A stretch of DNA of 64,000 nt, from contig NZ_SMCR01000005.1 in assembly GCF_004343195.1 (NCBI RefSeq), positions 1 through 64,000 of the forward strand, given 5' to 3'. Numbering within the stretch: the stretch's first letter is position 1; each line of letters opens with the position of its first letter. The position numbers and the translations under genes are program-made. Under the pieces are notes generated by a model. It saw nothing but the letters and a program-made list of their open reading frames with translations, searched no databases and was not told where the DNA came from. Origin of the DNA: Biostraticola tofi. GTDB lineage: Bacteria; Pseudomonadota; Gammaproteobacteria; Enterobacterales; Enterobacteriaceae. Below are positions 41,106-49,576 of this stretch, in pieces.

Positions 41106-41245
41106 GAAATCTCTCCGGTTGGGATCATCAACGCATTGGCCTTTCAGGAAATTCCATTAATAGCGTCCAGGTTTAGGGCCAGCTTCAATAGAGTATTGCA
41201 TCATTGATGCTGGTTACAGTAATTTACAAAGTGAAGTTGAGCAGA

Positions 41246-41268
41246 ATGCGGTGTAAATTCCACCGCAT
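41246..41268. promoter_or_regulatory. Eight-pair hairpin upstream of the ape operon
   Basis: ATGCGGTG and CACCGCAT pair around a seven-base loop, about 140 bases upstream of apeC and 90 bases after the lipoprotein gene. It could be a weak terminator for that gene or an operator for the ape operon. No clear ape promoter was recognised in 41106-41357. Confidence 0.3.
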
Positions 41269-41357
41269 AGACCCTCTTTTTGAACCCGTTGCTACTCGGT
41301 GAGGGCCTAATGCTAAATCGCCCGAGTGCTGAGTTCATCTCCAGCGGGTTTAGCCGA

Positions 41358-41744
41358 TCACGAGGGCGTTGTGGATTTAATCGGCAACGTAAGCAAGATT
41401 TGTTTGTTAAGTTTATTAACCCAGCGGTTATAGTTGCGGTGTATTTTTCCGTCTTTAGCCATCATATTCTGGCTAGAGATATAAGATATGGTGTATTCGG
41501 TATCGCTATAGTTTATTCGCACGGCGATCTGATGATCCCGCACCAGGAGCCGGCCGTTAATTTGACCCGGGCCAGCAGGTGCCATCAGCCACTGCTGGGA
41601 CTGGCCCGCGGCAAGGATGACCTTTCCCACTTCTTGGGTACTGTAACTGGCAGGCAAAGCAGTCTGTATATCGTTAATGGTTATCGAGCGGGCGCAGCCA
41701 GATAACGCTACGATGCTTATAAGAATAAGAAGTAATTTAGTCAC
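41358..41744 (-). CDS. Small putative lipoprotein
   Basis: A 128-residue protein with a lipoprotein signal (MTKLLLILISIVALSGC, lipobox LSGC, Cys 17). Asp is not at position +2, so outer-membrane sorting is expected. The body is a small alpha/beta domain ending in NRWVNKLNKQI, with a central VRINYSDTEYTISYISS; similar short lipoproteins of unknown role occur in Enterobacterales. The start is GTG. It is on the same strand as the ape operon, about 250 bases upstream of apeC, and is not obviously co-transcribed. Confidence 0.78.
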   Translation of the reverse strand: MTKLLLILISIVALSGCARSITINDIQTALPASYSTQEVGKVILAAGQSQQWLMAPAGPGQINGRLLVRDHQIAVRINYSDTEYTISYISSQNMMAKDGKIHRNYNRWVNKLNKQILLTLPIKSTTPS

Positions 41745-42104
41745 TTGTTTACCAAAAAGTGGTTTAGAAATCGTGGTGGAGAAATATACCTGTTTGGCAG
41801 GGAATAATCCATTATTGTACCCCGAACATATAACAATTGAGGAATAATACAGAAAGGAAGTAAACCTTTTAAATACTATGAATGACTCTGTTCACTATGA
41901 TGAGTGCTTCAGTAGTAGAGTTCCGGATGTCCTCGACACAAGGAGCATCCGGTGTGACACAGTAAGGCAGTGGCGAATTCATGATAATGTCATTTTGTTA
42001 AAATGAAAACTGTAAATTGCTAGATTTTTACTTTCATGGAAAGTGTTGTTAAATTTCAAAAATATCCAGTGACGTGCTTATCAGCAGCGTCAGGATATCA
42101 ACTA
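41745..42104. other. Gene-free AT-rich region with hairpins
   Basis: About 360 bases between the lipoprotein and the LRR gene. It holds a stem-loop, CCGGATG (41923-41929) with CATCCGG (41946-41952), extended by TCCT/AGGA with one bulge, and a short hairpin CATTTTGTTAAAATG near 41990. Neither is followed by a T-run. No coding signal was seen. Confidence 0.45.
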
Positions 42105-42725
42105 TCAGTTATAGAAGAAATATTTATTGGGTAATGTAAAATCTACCGAAATGAGAGAGGGATATCTTACCGTTTGATAATGCATCGATGAACAACGTAC
42201 CAGTCCACAGCGACGCAACACATTTTGCAAAGTACTATTATTTCTGATCTTGTCGGTATCTAGTAAAAAATTTTTACCTATCGATAGATCATTTGGTAAA
42301 CTGGTGATATTAGTTCCTTTTATATTAAGATAATCATTAACCCGAAGGTTTCTAGGTAACTTTTCGATAGGTGTATTTTCAAGATCCAGGGCGCCTTTAA
42401 CGACGAGGTTGTCGGGTAAGAAGCGTATCTTGGAATTTTCCAGAAATAGGCTTCCGCCTATCGTCGCTCTTTCTGGAATGGATGTTATTCGCGTGTTTTT
42501 GAGGTCAATATCATCAAATACCTGCAGATCATTGGGCAGATAGTCTATGTTACAGTATCGCATAATCAATGAATTCATGACGATAAGCTTGTCTGGTATG
42601 TGAGTGAGATAACTATGTGTCAGGTCTAATGAACCGTGAATAATCGTACTTCCATCACATCTTCTTGAAAATTTTATTTTTCTGTCTATAAGGATTTTAA
42701 AAAATTTGGGGCTGCAACTATGCAT
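42105..42725 (-). CDS. Leucine-rich-repeat protein (20-residue repeats)
   Basis: A 206-residue protein. After about 30 residues it has six clean 20-residue repeats and a partial seventh: for example LDLTHSYLTHIPDKLIVMNS, LFLENSKIRFLPDNLVVKGA and LNIKGTNITSLPNDLSIGKN. The consensus is LxLxxTxIxxLPxxLxV. The repeat length is that of the LPX-type LRRs of bacterial type III effectors and some phage proteins, but there is no E3-ligase or other catalytic domain. No signal peptide is evident. A GGAG lies before the ATG. The gene is strongly AT-rich relative to its neighbours, a sign of transfer. Effector, adhesin-like binding protein or phage remnant are all possible. Confidence 0.72.
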   Translation of the reverse strand: MHSCSPKFFKILIDRKIKFSRRCDGSTIIHGSLDLTHSYLTHIPDKLIVMNSLIMRYCNIDYLPNDLQVFDDIDLKNTRITSIPERATIGGSLFLENSKIRFLPDNLVVKGALDLENTPIEKLPRNLRVNDYLNIKGTNITSLPNDLSIGKNFLLDTDKIRNNSTLQNVLRRCGLVRCSSMHYQTVRYPSLISVDFTLPNKYFFYN

Positions 42726-42884
42726 ATTTTCTACTCCATACAGGGTACGGTTTAGTTTAAAAGATCTCCTATTTAAAATTGCAGCAAACTACTAAACAAG
42801 AGTAGGAAGTACTCGTTTAATTACAAACGGTAAATTGAGTGACTTCCTATTCCAAACATTGCCAATCAACATGGTAAATCAGAA

Positions 42885-44450
42885 TCAGCACAGGGACGTT
42901 AGCATTCCGACTGCTTTTGCCCGAATACGGACCGAGTTACCCGGCATGTAGGCCAATGGCATGCTCTGTAAATCAATAATGACCACGGTATCCGGTTGAG
43001 CTCCTGCAGCCACCGCTTTTTGGCGAGCGGCTTCCTGCGCTTCCAGCATACAGGCGTCCAGGCTTTTATTACCCAGGCACATGATGGTATCAACGCTGCC
43101 GCTGACCTGGGCGATAGTCACTCCCGCGGCATTGGCCACGTCAGCATTAGGCGGTGTGATGACCTCTGCGGCGCCCCGCAGACAGGTGGGAAGAAGGAAT
43201 GCTCCGCCTCCGACCAGTATTACCGGTACCGGAGCGGCATGTGTTTTCATGCGATCTATTACGTTTTCAATCATCTCCACATAGTGTTTGAAAACACGAT
43301 TAACCAGGCTGGCCGATAAATGACTTACACGCCCCGGATCCCCCAAAATATTCTGTCCCTTGGCCACGGCAATATCTGTCAGGGTAAGAATATCACCGCC
43401 AAATACCAGCGATTTTTCAGTCAGCCGATACCCGACGCTTTCCGGCCCTATCTGGATATCTCCCGTATCTGTGATAGTCACTATGGTTCCCCCGCCCAGA
43501 CCGATCGACTCAATATCAGGCATTCTGAAATTGGTGCGAACACCACCGATCTGTGCTGCAATACAGGACTCACGGGGAAAGCCGTTAACCAGGAAGCCGA
43601 CATCGGTGGTGGTGCCGCCGATGTCGATAATCAGGGCATTCTGTACATTCGCCAGCCATGACGCGCCGCGAATACTGTTGGTAGGACCCGACGCAATGGT
43701 CAATATAGGGTATTTCTCGGCCTGCTCCAGTGACATCAGCGTACCGTCATTCTGACTGAAGTATGTTTCGGCATTGATAGCGTGTTTTTCTAACGCGAGG
43801 TGGAACCCTTTAGTAATATGACGGGCGGTATTGAACAGCGCGGCATTCAATATAGAGGCATTTTCCCTTTCCAGCAGACCGAGGGAGCCTATTTGGCTGG
43901 ACAATGAGATCGGTATATCGCTCCCCAGCTCTTCCCTGATTACTGTGGCCGCCCTTTGCTCCTGGATTGACCGCACCGGGGAAAAAACGCCGCAAACAGA
44001 GACCGCATCTATCTCGCCCTTGATCTCACGTAAATGACAGCGAAGTGTGTCTTCATCAAGAGGAGATAAAATATCGCCGTTATATTCCATTCCTCCCGCC
44101 ACGACAAACAGGCGAGTCGCCATGTGCCGCCTGAAATCATCCGGTATGTCACTGAAAGGCAAGATGGCGGTAGTTGATGGGGCACCGAGACGAAAATGCG
44201 CGACCGAGTTCAAGTCCTTTCGTTCGACAATGGCGTTTGTGCAGCAGGTTGTTCCAAGCATAGCCAGTTTGATATCGGATTTGATCACATTTGCCTTGCC
44301 AAGCAGAGAGCCGATAGCCTGCTCCACTCCCGATATAATATCCGCTGTCGTCGGTTTTTTGGTCCTGGCGATGACTTTCCTGGTGGATCGGTCCAATAAT
44401 ACGGCATCAGTGTTAGTGCCGCCGACGTCAATTCCTAAATGATAACTCAT
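42885..44450 (-). CDS. Hydantoinase/oxoprolinase-family protein (HyuA type)
   Basis: A 521-residue protein of the ASKHA-fold hydantoinase A/oxoprolinase family. The N-terminal phosphate loop is LGIDVGGTNTDAVLLD, with a second loop LIIDIGGTTTDVGFLVNG (about 285) and IESIGLGGGTIV. The family hydrolyses cyclic amides with ATP (5-oxoproline, hydantoins) or carboxylates ketones (acetone carboxylase beta). No HyuB partner is present, and it follows a DUF917 gene after one base. It is the last gene of a three-gene operon with an NCS1 permease, so a hydantoin, purine or pyrimidine-like ring is the likely substrate. Confidence 0.85.
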   Translation of the reverse strand: MSYHLGIDVGGTNTDAVLLDRSTRKVIARTKKPTTADIISGVEQAIGSLLGKANVIKSDIKLAMLGTTCCTNAIVERKDLNSVAHFRLGAPSTTAILPFSDIPDDFRRHMATRLFVVAGGMEYNGDILSPLDEDTLRCHLREIKGEIDAVSVCGVFSPVRSIQEQRAATVIREELGSDIPISLSSQIGSLGLLERENASILNAALFNTARHITKGFHLALEKHAINAETYFSQNDGTLMSLEQAEKYPILTIASGPTNSIRGASWLANVQNALIIDIGGTTTDVGFLVNGFPRESCIAAQIGGVRTNFRMPDIESIGLGGGTIVTITDTGDIQIGPESVGYRLTEKSLVFGGDILTLTDIAVAKGQNILGDPGRVSHLSASLVNRVFKHYVEMIENVIDRMKTHAAPVPVILVGGGAFLLPTCLRGAAEVITPPNADVANAAGVTIAQVSGSVDTIMCLGNKSLDACMLEAQEAARQKAVAAGAQPDTVVIIDLQSMPLAYMPGNSVRIRAKAVGMLTSLC

Positions 44451-44451
44451 C

Positions 44452-45546
44452 TCATCTTTCCTTTTCAGCGGCGTTCAGCGACTCTAGTGGTTTAAAGTCA
44501 GATGCATAACCGAAATATTGCGGACCCGCTATGGCAATGCCGCGCGGTGTCCGCCATTTAGCATGAGCAGGAATGCCGATGGCTACCGTACGTATTCCAT
44601 ATCGCAGCCGTTCACTCAGCAGTGGCGTGCCGGTATCTTCATCCAGCAGAATAATAAGGTCCGGGGTGCAGCAAAGCATGCGTTCAGCACATTCAGCCAG
44701 CAGGAATTCATTCTGAAACTGAACTCGGTAGGATTTACCCTCACAGCTATCAACCCCTTCAAAACTTACTGATCCGCGGGTGAATCCGTCATCGCTGCGC
44801 TGGTCCAGCCGGTTGATTCTGCCGCGGAAAAGTACCTGCCCATACAGTAGAGAGACCAGGGTATCGACGATACTTGTTTTATCCCGGCGCGCTTGCTCTA
44901 CTTGTTCACCAATCATCTGCATCAGGCTTAGCGTGCCGAGAATGCCTGATTGTTGCGCCTGGGCTGGAGACAGGGGATAAGCGGCAAAAATCGCCGCGCC
45001 CCCCATCTGGACCGTTATGCTGCGCGCAAACTTTTCAGTCTTGTGGCTATCTTTTGACTGGATTACGACTTGATTGAATTTTTCATCGACGATGGCGAAA
45101 GGTGAGGCATCAATATCATCAAGATGGAAGGTGGTCATGTGGAACTCCGGGAATGCTCGGCCCATGCCATCCACATCGGCCACCGGCAGGCCCAGCTGAC
45201 AAGCGGTGGCCAACGGCAATAGTGAATTGATGCCGCCTGCTTCAATCGGGTAAATGGCGTTAATTTTGCGATTAAGCCTCTTTTCCATCAGCCGGCAGGC
45301 AATGGTCGATTCATTACCGTTGGGGATTTTTTCCATCATGATGGTGGGTGAACCGATCATCCCGGTGGATACCAGCAGGTCCTGAGGGTCGAGTTCTTCA
45401 ACGGAATACAGTGGGATAGGGCCGTATTTTCGGATGGCATTAATCGCCATTATTCTACCGATATGGGGGTCACCCCCGCCACCGCTGGCAAGAATTGATG
45501 CGCCTATCGCGATTAACTCAACTTTCATTTCATCTAGATACCTCAT
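44452..45546 (-). CDS. DUF917-family protein
   Basis: A 364-residue protein recognised as DUF917 from the N-terminal IAIGASILASGGGGDPHIGR, the central EAGGINSLLPLATACQLGLPV with VDGMGRAFPE, and the C-terminal AIAGPQYFGYASDFKPL. DUF917 proteins are habitual neighbours of HyuA proteins; some act as S-methylthiohydantoin-type or unknown hydrolases, and the activity of this one is unknown. ATG 45546 overlaps the permease stop (ATGA); M22 at 45528 is an alternative. Confidence 0.83.
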   Translation of the reverse strand: MRYLDEMKVELIAIGASILASGGGGDPHIGRIMAINAIRKYGPIPLYSVEELDPQDLLVSTGMIGSPTIMMEKIPNGNESTIACRLMEKRLNRKINAIYPIEAGGINSLLPLATACQLGLPVADVDGMGRAFPEFHMTTFHLDDIDASPFAIVDEKFNQVVIQSKDSHKTEKFARSITVQMGGAAIFAAYPLSPAQAQQSGILGTLSLMQMIGEQVEQARRDKTSIVDTLVSLLYGQVLFRGRINRLDQRSDDGFTRGSVSFEGVDSCEGKSYRVQFQNEFLLAECAERMLCCTPDLIILLDEDTGTPLLSERLRYGIRTVAIGIPAHAKWRTPRGIAIAGPQYFGYASDFKPLESLNAAEKER

Positions 45547-46859
45547 TTCGGCCTCCTTAACAGGGGTTGTAGCCGACGCTCTGTGGTACACAGCAGCCAG
45601 TAGATGGCTATCGACGCCATTAAGGAATTCAGCGAAGGAATGCCCAGGTCAATCATGACCCCGACAGCGGTGGCGCCGAGGCAGGCGGCGATGGCTTTCC
45701 ATCCTACTCTGGCGGCGGAGGAATTAGGCGGCAATTGATTTTGTGCCCGCGTCTGCTCCAGCGCCTGGCGGTAGGTTCGCAGCACGTAGTAGTCGCACAG
45801 CATAACCCCGGCAATAGGTGGAAAAATCACGCCGAGGAGGATCAGAAATTCAGTGAAATTTTCCAGGATATCCAATGTGGTCAGTAGGGTCCCGGCCATG
45901 CCCAGACCGATGGTGAGCCATACATAGCGCCATTTTTGTCCAGTCAGACCTTCCACTGCGCCGGCCAGCGCTAACGTCGAGGAATAGATATTGAAATCGT
46001 TGATTTTAACTGCAGATAGTATCACCGACATCAGCCCAATCCAGCCGGCAGTTTGCGTCATGATAGTGACAACGTCGTCTGTATCCAGCGCATGGGCAAT
46101 AAGTATGGCGATGCTGTTAACGATAAACTCACCCAGGATGATTGAGAGCGTTATCATCCAGAAGACATGCGCAGTGCTTTTACAATAGCGACAGAGATCC
46201 GCGGTAGCGACCGCCGCTACAATGTAGCCGCCGGCAACCGTAGTGGCGGCAACGCCAAGGGACATAGGTTCACCGGATGGCACTCCTTTAATCAGTTCCA
46301 GCAGGTTATGACCACCGAGCAAAACAATGGCTATCCAGCCGATCACCAGGAAAAACAGCGGGACGGAGATCATGGCGGTCCAGCCAAGGGCCCGAAATCC
46401 GAACGCCACCAGGATGGTCAACACCATACCGGTTATGACCGCGGAATGATAAAAGCCGATGGCGCCGTCAAATGCATAATTCAGCCCATGAGCGAAAATG
46501 GCGTTTTGAACGCCGAACCATCCCATCAAGCTAAAAGCGATAACAATACCGACCAGGGCCGAGCCTATAACGCCAAAGCCCGTCCAACGAGCCAGCAGTG
46601 TCGTGGATAATCCTTCCCGCGCAGCGGCAATGCCAATACCCAGGCTGATGAATTCAAGCAGCATGCTGCCGAGAAACGTGGCCCATATTGCCTGAGAGAA
46701 CGTCATCGAATGACCGAGCGTAGCACCGAGCATAAATTGCCCCAGTGCGGTCATTGTGCCTATTCTTATCATGGATACGGTGAGTAGATCCGACTTTTTA
46801 TTTGACGGTACACGCGCAAACGAATAGTCATTGGTCTGTGAACTTTCATTTTCCATCAT
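45543..46859 (-). CDS. NCS1-family cytosine/purine permease
   Basis: A 438-residue membrane protein with about 12 helices, of the CodB/PucI nucleobase-cation symporter type: FMLGATLGHSMTFSQAIWAT near residue 45 and GFGVIGSALVGIVIAFSLMGWFGVQ near 93. The cytoplasmic N-terminus is hydrophilic (about 1-25). It is the first gene of the operon and gives the best clue to the substrate: a nucleobase, hydantoin or allantoin-like ring. It is divergent from the PAS-LuxR regulator (232 bases). Confidence 0.85.
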   Translation of the reverse strand: MMENESSQTNDYSFARVPSNKKSDLLTVSMIRIGTMTALGQFMLGATLGHSMTFSQAIWATFLGSMLLEFISLGIGIAAAREGLSTTLLARWTGFGVIGSALVGIVIAFSLMGWFGVQNAIFAHGLNYAFDGAIGFYHSAVITGMVLTILVAFGFRALGWTAMISVPLFFLVIGWIAIVLLGGHNLLELIKGVPSGEPMSLGVAATTVAGGYIVAAVATADLCRYCKSTAHVFWMITLSIILGEFIVNSIAILIAHALDTDDVVTIMTQTAGWIGLMSVILSAVKINDFNIYSSTLALAGAVEGLTGQKWRYVWLTIGLGMAGTLLTTLDILENFTEFLILLGVIFPPIAGVMLCDYYVLRTYRQALEQTRAQNQLPPNSSAARVGWKAIAACLGATAVGVMIDLGIPSLNSLMASIAIYWLLCTTERRLQPLLRRPK

Positions 46860-47091
46860 TTATATCCTTATAAATATCCTGAACGGTATTAAAAAATATA
46901 ATCCTGGTGCGAGATTATCTATAACCTTTGAATGAATCCGAAAAAAAATATGCGCTTTGGTGGGTGCTGCGTTTATATTGACTGACTAAAGCAATTATGA
47001 TTAAAATTTGTCTACATGGTAATCTAATTGGCCTTGCAGCCGATATAATCCCTGCAAGTATAATTATTATATGTTCTAAGGGCTTTTAAAC

Positions 47092-47880
47092 ATGAATTTA
47101 CTGGATGATATACAAATGAGAAGGCAGATGAAATGCAATTTTGAAAAATTTAGCGAAATCCCTGTGCGTATATCTCCTCAGTTGCTTATTCTCTGGGAGA
47201 ACTCTAATGAGCCATGGGGGGTGAAGGATGTGGACTCTAAATATGTATATGTGAATAGGGCATATTATGATTTACTTAACATCGATCCGCTATCTATCAG
47301 TATAGAAGGGCAGTTTGATGATGAGCTCCCTGCTTCGATAGCGGTGTTTGCGAGATTTTTCAAAGAGCATGATCGAAGCACGATAAAATTCAAAGACAGA
47401 TTGTGTACGCTCGAGATCCATCGATATGGAAAGGAGCAATTACTTCAGCCCTATTTTTTTGATAAGTTTCCGTTATTTGACGAAAAAACCGGTAAGTGTA
47501 TTGGAACCATTTTTCATGCGCGCAGATTCGAAAATATCTCACTGATAAAACATATCAATGGTGATGTCCCTGCCACGTTTTGCTTTTATCCTCCGGTAAA
47601 TATTTTCTCCGTCGGTGAGTTAGACGTTATTTTCTTTGCTATGCAATCAATGAGTAGTAAATGTATAGCAAAGAAGCTTAATTTATCGCACCGAACCATC
47701 GAAAATAAATTGCTGATGATTTATCAGAAGGCTGATGTACATTCTCTGAGTCAGTTGATTGAATTTTGCCGACTAAATGGATTGGATCGCTATATTCCTC
47801 AGCGTTTTTTTCGGCCCGGCAGTCGGGTGGTAACCTCCGGCAACGGTGATTTCTATCACACACTTCATCAGGAACCATGA
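47092..47880 (+). CDS. PAS-domain LuxR-family transcriptional regulator
   Basis: A 262-residue regulator. An N-terminal PAS fold (about 35-140) contains ILWENSNEPWGVKDVDSKYV and YVNRAYYDLLNID; the C-terminal LuxR helix-turn-helix (about 180-240) contains FSVGELDVIFFAMQSMSSKC, then IAKKLNLSHRTIENKL. It is divergent from the permease-DUF917-HyuA operon and probably its activator, sensing a ring compound or redox signal through PAS. Two TATAAT boxes (47044-47049 and 47059-47064) lie before it without a well-placed -35. The 5' half is AT-rich compared with neighbouring genes. Confidence 0.82.
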   Translation: MNLLDDIQMRRQMKCNFEKFSEIPVRISPQLLILWENSNEPWGVKDVDSKYVYVNRAYYDLLNIDPLSISIEGQFDDELPASIAVFARFFKEHDRSTIKFKDRLCTLEIHRYGKEQLLQPYFFDKFPLFDEKTGKCIGTIFHARRFENISLIKHINGDVPATFCFYPPVNIFSVGELDVIFFAMQSMSSKCIAKKLNLSHRTIENKLLMIYQKADVHSLSQLIEFCRLNGLDRYIPQRFFRPGSRVVTSGNGDFYHTLHQEP

Positions 47881-47920
47881 GAGTCGGGTCAGGGCCCGGC
47901 GGCCCTCTCTGCCGGGAAGG

Positions 47921-48988
47921 CTATTCCCCAGGCTGGCCAAGCAGCATCCGGCGTTCATGTTCAAGCAGCCATTGTTTGCGCCACAGGCCGCCGGCATAGC
48001 CAGTTAAGGAACCATTGGCGCCAATGACCCGATGGCATGGAACAACAATGGCGATTTGATTGGCGCCATTGGCACGGGCAACTGCGCGGGTAGATGAGGG
48101 ATGGCCAATCATGGCCGCCAGAGAAGAATAGCTTTCGGTTGTTCCCAGCGGAATGGTCCTGAGCGCATCCCAGACCGTACGGGTAAACAGCGTACCGCTT
48201 TGTACCAGCGGTGTGTCGAAATGGATTTGCCGGCCGCTAAAGTAGCCATTGAGTTCTTGTTCAATGCGGTCAATCACCGGGTTTTTCTGCATGATGATTT
48301 CGGAACCGGTTAACGCCTTGAGTTTGACCAGTTCATTAGGCAGCCCTTTACGATCAAAAAATTCCAGCAGGTAAAGCGACTGACTATCGGCAACGGCAAG
48401 CATTGAACCTACCGGTGTCTCTATCCAGTGCGCATGAAGAAACTGCAGTTGCCTGGCGCGGCTGGGAGCGGTACCAATCAAGCGGGCGATGGCGGAGCGA
48501 AATCCACTGCCTGATTCGTAACTGGCTTCGAGCTGGGCTGCAATGATGTTATCCCCCGAGGCAATAACATCGATACCTCTGCTCAGCCGGCGTAAGCGCG
48601 CCATCTCAAGGAAGGTAACACCGAACTGTCGCTTGAAAGCGCGCCGGGCGGTTGAAGGATCCAGCTTCAGGGCTTTGATATCCTCTTCGGACCAGCGCTT
48701 TTCAGGTTCACTTTCAAGCCGCTCGAGCAGCACTGACACCACCGGATCTCTTTCACTGTGTAACGCCAGGGGGCGACAGCGTTTACAGGGTCTGTAACCC
48801 GCCTCCATAGCGCCAACCACCGTTGGAAAAAACACCGTGTTTTCTTTTTTGGGCTTGCGGGCAGCACACGTCAGCCGGCAAAAAATGCCGGTGCTTTTGA
48901 CGCCGACAAAGGCGAAACCGTCATAAACTGGATCGCGAGCAACAAGGGCGGCATACAGCAGGTCATCACTGGGCAAATCGAAAAGCAT
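47921..48988 (-). CDS. ada: Bifunctional DNA repair methyltransferase / activator Ada
   Basis: A 355-residue protein (E. coli Ada 354). The N-terminal zinc domain has Cys37, Cys41, Cys68 and Cys71 (GIFCRLTC and GYRPCKRC); Cys37 matches the methylphosphotriester acceptor. An AraC-type helix-turn-helix follows (about 95-170). The C-terminal O6-alkylguanine methyltransferase has the acceptor Cys318 in VVPCHRVIGANGSL. Both acceptor sites are intact. It reads towards the PAS-LuxR gene and ends about 40 bases from it; an AGGGCC/GGCCCT stem (47891-47906) lies in that gap. No alkB follows. Confidence 0.93.
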   Translation of the reverse strand: MLFDLPSDDLLYAALVARDPVYDGFAFVGVKSTGIFCRLTCAARKPKKENTVFFPTVVGAMEAGYRPCKRCRPLALHSERDPVVSVLLERLESEPEKRWSEEDIKALKLDPSTARRAFKRQFGVTFLEMARLRRLSRGIDVIASGDNIIAAQLEASYESGSGFRSAIARLIGTAPSRARQLQFLHAHWIETPVGSMLAVADSQSLYLLEFFDRKGLPNELVKLKALTGSEIIMQKNPVIDRIEQELNGYFSGRQIHFDTPLVQSGTLFTRTVWDALRTIPLGTTESYSSLAAMIGHPSSTRAVARANGANQIAIVVPCHRVIGANGSLTGYAGGLWRKQWLLEHERRMLLGQPGE

Positions 48989-49038
48989 AGACTCAGCTCA
49001 CTGTCAGGCAAGAGATGAGTCTAAGTGTAAAGGAATGT

Positions 49039-49066
49039 CGCCCGATTTTGCGCCATTTTTCGGGCG
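49039..49066 (-). promoter_or_regulatory. Inverted repeat between the DUF378 gene and ada, possible Ada site
   Basis: CGCCCGA and TCGGGCG pair across a 14-base spacer just after the DUF378 stop. On the minus strand the spacer contains GGCGCAAAA, which resembles the GCGCA core of the Ada box, 17 bases before a -10-like TACACT (minus strand, 49029-49024). It may serve as a terminator stem, an ada operator, or both. Confidence 0.35.
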
Positions 49067-49073
49067 TTGATAT

Positions 49074-49292
49074 TCAGTGATGATTCACATGTTGGAAATG
49101 CGCGATTTTCGGCAAGAAAGTGATGGCGTAAAGTGCGCAGATACCGACGATGGTATAGATTATCCGTGACAGCATGGCCAGTTGTCCGCCAAAAATGGCG
49201 GCAACCAGATCGAACTGGAACAGCCCGACCAGCAGCCAGTTGATCCCGCCCACGATGAGCAGCACCAGTACAACAATATTAAGAGTTTTCAT
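49074..49292 (-). CDS. DUF378-family small membrane protein
   Basis: A 72-residue protein with two membrane helices (about 4-30, NIVVLVLLIVGGINWLLVG, and 40-62, MLSRIIYTIVGICALYAITF). The GGINWLLVG motif marks the DUF378/YuzA family. The tail is His-rich (HFQHVNHH), which could bind metal or be fortuitous. Function is unknown. It lies upstream of ada on the same strand, about 85 bases away. Confidence 0.8.
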   Translation of the reverse strand: MKTLNIVVLVLLIVGGINWLLVGLFQFDLVAAIFGGQLAMLSRIIYTIVGICALYAITFLPKIAHFQHVNHH

Positions 49293-49576
49293 TAGGCCTC
49301 AGCATCAGAAGTGTTTTGCCTGTCGGCAACAATAGCGTTGCCGGCAAGATAATTATCCGGCAACCACACGTTATAGTATGCGCTTGCTTACATTCTGAGC
49401 TTAGCCGCTAGTAGACCCGACCATACTGATATTAAAGACAATAGTGTTTTTTTAACCGCAAAGGCCTGTTTAGGTCGCCGGCGCTAAGGGCTGTTCACGC
49501 AGGATTTGGTTGGGCACTGGTCAGGCGGAATCGTTCATATACCAGGAGGCCCAATGGGCCCGTACAGCCGAAAAGG

